64,000 nucleotides of DNA, taken from the NCBI GenBank assembly GCA_963513935.1, contig OY740774.1:97595668-97659667 (forward strand). Direction: 5' to 3'. The notes beneath the pieces were generated by a model. It worked only from the letters and a program-made list of their open reading frames with translations, did no database searches and was not told where the DNA came from. Position 1 is the stretch's first letter; the number at the start of each line of letters is the position of its first letter. Of the stretch, positions 59,758-64,000 are shown piece after piece. The DNA comes from Aphrophora alni (Eukaryota; Arthropoda; Insecta; Hemiptera; Aphrophoridae). Position numbers and translations under genes: made by a program.

Positions 59758-60248
59758 AAAAGATAATAAAACATTTTTTTAAATTTTGTAATATCCACTT
59801 TTTATTAGTCTAGCCGACCAATGGTTTCGCCTGCTAAGGCATTGACGAGGCTGTATTACAGACTGAAGAAAAAGGAAAAACAGAAAAAATTAAAACTATA
59901 GGGTCGGAGTTAGGATACAATGAATGGAAGGTTGTGGAAATACCCGGCCTGGGCAATGACCATAGGAACAATATATAATTGGAAAACCAGTTAATTGTTC
60001 TAAGTACAAATAACTTTTAAAGGTTTTACTAATGGAGTCATACAAATCTAACTGGTCATTTAAAACTAAATTAGGATTACAACTTTTTCTTCAGTCTGTA
60101 ATACAGCCTCGTCAATGCCTTAGCAGGCGAACCCCATTGGTCGGCTAGACTAATAAAAAGAGGATATTACAAAATAAAATAAAAATTGTGTTTTATTATC
60201 TTTAAACATGGAATTCCACCAAGAACCATCGGTCTCAACAGTAATGAA
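59758..60248 (+). mobile_element. Foldback retroelement, 11-bp target duplication
   Basis: AATATATGAAT lies at 59747-59757 and 60249-60259. Arms (59758 to about 59872 and about 60080 to 60206) are about 90% complementary around a 200-base unique spacer. A 42-base tail follows, starting 'aaacatggaattccaccaag', which resembles the tails at 27.55 kb and 31.97 kb. Hammerhead-like motifs occur in both arms (59811-59852 minus, 60104-60147 plus). Their core is UCGUCAA with U3 and A8, helix II GCC/GGC, and GAAA in the left arm (GAAC in the right). Helix III is CCAUUGG, the cleavage triplet GUC and helix I AGCC/GGCU. Confidence 0.8.
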
Positions 60249-60364
60249 AATATATGAATTAGATTGTCACATACTTCAGTGAATGTTTTAACTATCGCAG
60301 TCATCATTGCCTTAACAAAAACAAACCATACAATACACCTCAACACAAAATCAACAACTTTTTT

Positions 60365-60990
60365 TTTAAGGAGAAGCTAATATTAAAGTAAAAAAAAACT
60401 CTTAGTTCTTGAATACCAGAACAGCGTCAGCGTCGAAAGAGACCAAGTGTTGGTCAAAAGAGAATGATATATTCCGAGATTAACACTATGTAGATTCAGC
60501 TATGATAGATGAGGATTGCTATACCCGTAATCGTATAATTGAATCTCTATGGCGTAATATATATTTCGGACGTTTCTACACCTGATACTAGAAAATATAT
60601 CCTATTTCCATAATTTATGTACCTTCTTCGAGTCTCAGGTTGGCTTAGTTGTTTGAATTGTACGGTGTTGAATCCAATTGGGAAGTAAAAAGTCATTGTT
60701 ACGACGAAGCATTGTGTTATAAAACGGGAGCTATTTCTGGTTGTAAAGCTTGATATACTGACTAGATATTCACCGACTGAAAAGCTGCCCTAATCTTTTC
60801 ACGAACTGTGTACACAGCATATTGTTACCATTGATATACCGCCTTTATTGAAACCTAACAATGATGTGTTAATCATGAAGAAAATAGGAGTTAAATTGAA
60901 CAAATCTAATTTAAAACACCACGTCTTCTTTTATTTCATTTTATCGTGATATATTTTGATAAATTACTTTTTTAAACTGAAAGTCTATTT
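60365..60990 (+). repeat. Dispersed repeat family 'R1', copy 4 (longest)
   Basis: It contains 'cttagttcttgaatacc', 'tgtagattcagctatgat', 'gaggattgctatacccgta' and a long 3' part ('catattgttaccattgata', 'aagaaaataggagttaaatt', 'ttatttcattttat') shared with copy 5. Confidence 0.55.
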
Positions 60991-61066
60991 TTGTATTTTA
61001 TTTATATTCTGTTATTAGCATAATTCCCATCAGTTCATTATTTTAAAACATATTCACAACATTATA

Positions 61067-61969
61067 CAGAGTGAGACAGACCACCCGTGCAGCATTTATA
61101 GCTGTCTTACTAACATACTTTAACACTTTTTCTTTCACATTTTCCCCTAATTTGGCCTCACAGAATCCAATAAAATTATTTTCAATTTTGAAAATGCTCC
61201 AAATCGGCCCAATTGGGGGGTGAAGGTAGGGGTGCTTTTTTAGGAATTTTCAAATGTAAACATGGGTTGTGTGATAGATCAATTTAAAGGTCGAATTACC
61301 CTGAACATTTTGGCGCAAACAAAAGTTAATTATCTTTAACCGTATGTACAGGATGTACCAAAACGTTTTGAAATAGGACTTTAAAATAAAGTACCGTGTT
61401 ACCCTACCTACAATACGGAAGAGCACCAGATTTTTTTTCCAAGCTTATTAATGAGCTATCCATTAGGAAACGTGTGGTAGGGGCATTTTTCACTGGATTT
61501 TGTAAATTTAAAAAATGCTCAAATTTGAAGAATACAAAAAAGCATAAAACTCAAAATTCTTTAATAGCAACTTATAAAAAATTGTATATCAAATAAAAGG
61601 TCTATTCAAAACGAACATTTTTCGTATTTGATCTTTTTTTCTATCTCTTACTGTTTTTAAATGGCAGCCGAAAAACTTAGTTACGTATGTCCGTTCACAA
61701 AATGTAACATATTATTTTTAAATGATATTAAATCAAACATTTTCCTACAATGTTTAATTTGCTTCATAGCTCTGAACGTCCTCTGAACTAGCCATGATCT
61801 TACCGTTCACTGATTTTGCTACATTACTTTATGGCTAGATCAGAGGATATTCAGAGCTATGAAGGCAATTAAACATTGTAGAAAAGGTTTGATTTAATAT
61901 CATTTAAAAATTGTTTAAAAAGATAGTAAGACAGCTATAAATACTGCACGGGTGGTCTTCCTCACCCTG
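61067..61969. mobile_element. TIR element, about 903 bp, TA target duplication
   Basis: TA flanks both ends (61065-61066 and 61970-61971). Terminal repeats of about 47 bases (CAGAGTGAGACAGACCACCC on the left; CAGGGTGAGGAAGACCACCC read inwards from the right) match at about 90%. A second inverted pair inside the right half (61722-61792 with 61826-61915) forms an internal hairpin. No transposase frame is present. A Tc1/mariner-like non-autonomous element is the best guess. It lies between R1 copies 4 and 5. Confidence 0.75.
61722..61915. repeat. Internal inverted repeat in the 61.1-kb TIR element
   Basis: 'gatattaaatcaaac' through 'catagctctgaacgtcctctg' faces its inverted counterpart, with arms of about 70-85 bases and a short loop near 61810. 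It may be a separate nested foldback insertion. No direct flanking repeats were found. Confidence 0.65.
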
Positions 61970-61984
61970 TATATTATTATTACA

Positions 61985-62480
61985 AATAGTTTAGGGTAAC
62001 CCTGTGTAGATCGAGTTACGTACATTAGGATTGCTTTACCAATACTGACTTTAGGGGCATTTCAGTGGAATTCGTGAAATATTATTAACTGAACATTGAT
62101 GGTGTTATTTATAATCTGAAAGTTCCGACCTGGATACTAGCAAATAGAGTCAATTTATACAATCAATGTATCGTATTTGAGGCCCAGGTTAGATTATTTG
62201 TGTCAAAAGATACGTTATTCTTTCTTGTAAAAATTTCCAAGCATTGTGATCGAAAACACGAGCTACGATTGTAAATCAGTTATTGTTGCAAGGTTTGGTA
62301 TAGTGGCATCATATTACCAGACTAGAAACCAGGCCAAATCTCTCCACAGAATATTGTTATCATTAGTGTATTAGTTAAGCATTAAGAAAATAGGATTTAA
62401 ATTCACTCTATTAAAAACAATGCAATTTATTTTATTTCATTTAACCTCGACATTATATTAATAAACACTTTTTTCTAAAG
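61985..62480 (+). repeat. Dispersed repeat family 'R1', copy 5
   Basis: Parallel to 60485-60990: 'gtgtagatcgagtta', 'aggattgctttacc', 'cctggatactag', 'atattgttatcatta', 'aagaaaataggatttaaatt', 'ttatttcatttaa'. With copy 4 it forms a direct repeat about 1.5 kb apart, interrupted by the TIR element. Confidence 0.55.
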
Positions 62481-64000
62481 TTTACAAAATTTTTAATTAT
62501 TTTACTTTAACTCCAATAATCAATAATATTGGCATCCCAAAGACAATATTGGCATCCCAAAAGAACTTCTGTTCAAATTTTCTCTGTTTTGCCAATTTCA
62601 GCTGTTAGTCGCAAAATACTTCTCTCAACACAGTTTTGAAAGTACAATAAATTTAAAATTATAAAACACCTGACTTGACTTGGTATCATGGAAGACGTAC
62701 GACGCGGATAATAAATTACGCTGGAGAGAAAGAGAGAGAGAGGGGGGTTTGTTTTACAAAGTAAATCCAATCAGTTGGAATAAACTACAACTTTCTTTTT
62801 GTTAAATAGAGGAAAATTTATCTATTTTTAACGAATGTTTGTTGGTAAAACTGTCTACTGCGCCAAATATTTTTACAATTTACGTCGTATCGATCTGGAA
62901 CCAAATGAAGTTTATAGATTATTCTTCCTACAGTGTTTTATTATTGTTACGAGTTTTACATATTTTAACATTTTAACCACCATTTTACCGATAACAAAAT
63001 TTAGAGTTGATTAGTAATAAAAGGGTGGTTTTTGATGTTATACAATCTTTTACATTTCTGGTACAGTTTACAAACCACTTTGGATTTGTTCAATACCTCC
63101 AATCAAGAGTGTAATGCAATTATTCCGAATAAATGTACAATTTTATTTTTTAACGTAGAGAGCCGATTATTATTTTATCACCTTGTCTTCAATTTTATAT
63201 ATCACACGCCATACGTACCAATTACAAATTTTTGAGTTGGGAGTTGTTGATGTGAAGGGAGTAGTTTTGTGTTTTGTACAAATGTTTTTTTAGCTCCCCC
63301 ATGGCTAAACTTACTCACAGTAAACATTATGTAAGTACCTTTTTCAGATTAACAATAATTAGGATGGGGAATTTTCAAAAATCACCTAATATAATCAAAT
63401 GTTTCACCAACATTTAAATCTGTTAATAAAAAATAAAAAAACTCGCTTCAAGAGTCATTGCAATATAAAAACATTACTTTACCTTGTACACTTCTGTGGT
63501 TGAAAGTTCCTAACCTATTTTCCATTCCATTTATTTTCATTGCCTTATGTTTATTCAAATTATATCTTAAATTCTTATTACTTCAGATTCATAATTTCTG
63601 TGCATTTAGCTCTTATTTTAATTACATTTCTAGCATATTTACATCTTCTTTCCCCCTCCTCAAGTAAGAAGCATTTTTCATCTTATGCAACTAGAACTAC
63701 GAAACATTATATAATCACTCCGTAATATTTTAACAAGCTAGATATTTATTAAAATTAAATATAATTTTCATTTCTGTAAATGCAAACAAGTATTAATGAT
63801 TTATTTTATACAGTATATAGAAAGCAAATATCCTTCATCTTTCTATTTATCTATGAAATATTTATGTTAAAACGAATTGAGTTAGTGATGGACACACGCA
63901 AAACACTGTATTCAAAATACAAGTACTGAATAGTTTCACATATAAAAATTTCGCTAAACGAGCTTCAAAGTAGATATAGTGGATGATTTATTTGTTCCCA
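62481..64000. other. AT-rich stretch to window end
   Basis: A short tandem duplication ('caatattggcatcccaaa' twice, 62525-62562) and a GA-rich patch (62724-62748) are the only structures. The overlapping short frames at 63458-63725 are low complexity. Confidence 0.4.

Overview
The window looks like AT-rich, repeat-rich animal DNA, most likely from an arthropod and probably an insect. It has Penelope-like, piggyBac, mariner, Helitron and non-LTR remnants, long (TA)n, (TC)n and (GA)n microsatellites, and no bacterial-style gene packing. I recognise no complete host gene. The only intact protein-coding gene is a piggyBac transposase. The sequence could be intergenic or a very large intron. One weak candidate host first exon (13740-13977) ends in a strong splice donor.

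Layout. 1-6.4 kb: non-coding AT-rich DNA with dispersed repeats, two (TA)n tracts and one foldback element. 6.4-10.1 kb: a 5'-truncated Penelope-like element (GIY-YIG domain, 3' hammerhead-like RNA) directly followed by a complete 2.9 kb piggyBac element with perfect 20-bp inverted termini, TTAA at both ends and an intact 589-aa transposase. 10.1-27 kb: dispersed repeats, two foldback elements, a second degenerate Penelope-like copy, a mariner-type helix-turn-helix relic and a (TC)n tract. 27-37.6 kb: three more foldback elements, two non-LTR retrotransposon traces, tRNA-derived SINE-like sequence and the primer-binding site of a decayed LTR element. 38.9-40.4 kb: a duplicated SINE-bearing block and a 10-bp-period satellite. 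44-50.3 kb: a dispersed duplication and two more foldback or solo elements. 50.3-62.5 kb: four TIR/MITE-type elements, a 200-N gap next to GA repeats, a Helitron-like element, another solo and another foldback element, and duplicated repeat copies.

The most notable signal is a set of short non-autonomous insertions spread over about 50 kb. Each has 10-15-bp direct repeats at its ends. Most are near-perfect palindromes with a short one-sided tail, and two are 128-141-bp single units. Nearly all carry a hammerhead-ribozyme-like motif (CUGAnGA core, helix II, GAAA, tiny helix III, UH). The palindromes carry it in both arms, head to head. Across copies the helices change by compensation, and positions 3 and 8, which pair in real hammerheads, are C-G in some copies and U-A in others. 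The two Penelope-like remnants carry the same motif at their 3' ends. This suggests a ribozyme-bearing, Penelope-related non-autonomous retroelement superfamily that amplifies as inverted dimers. That reading is inference from sequence alone.
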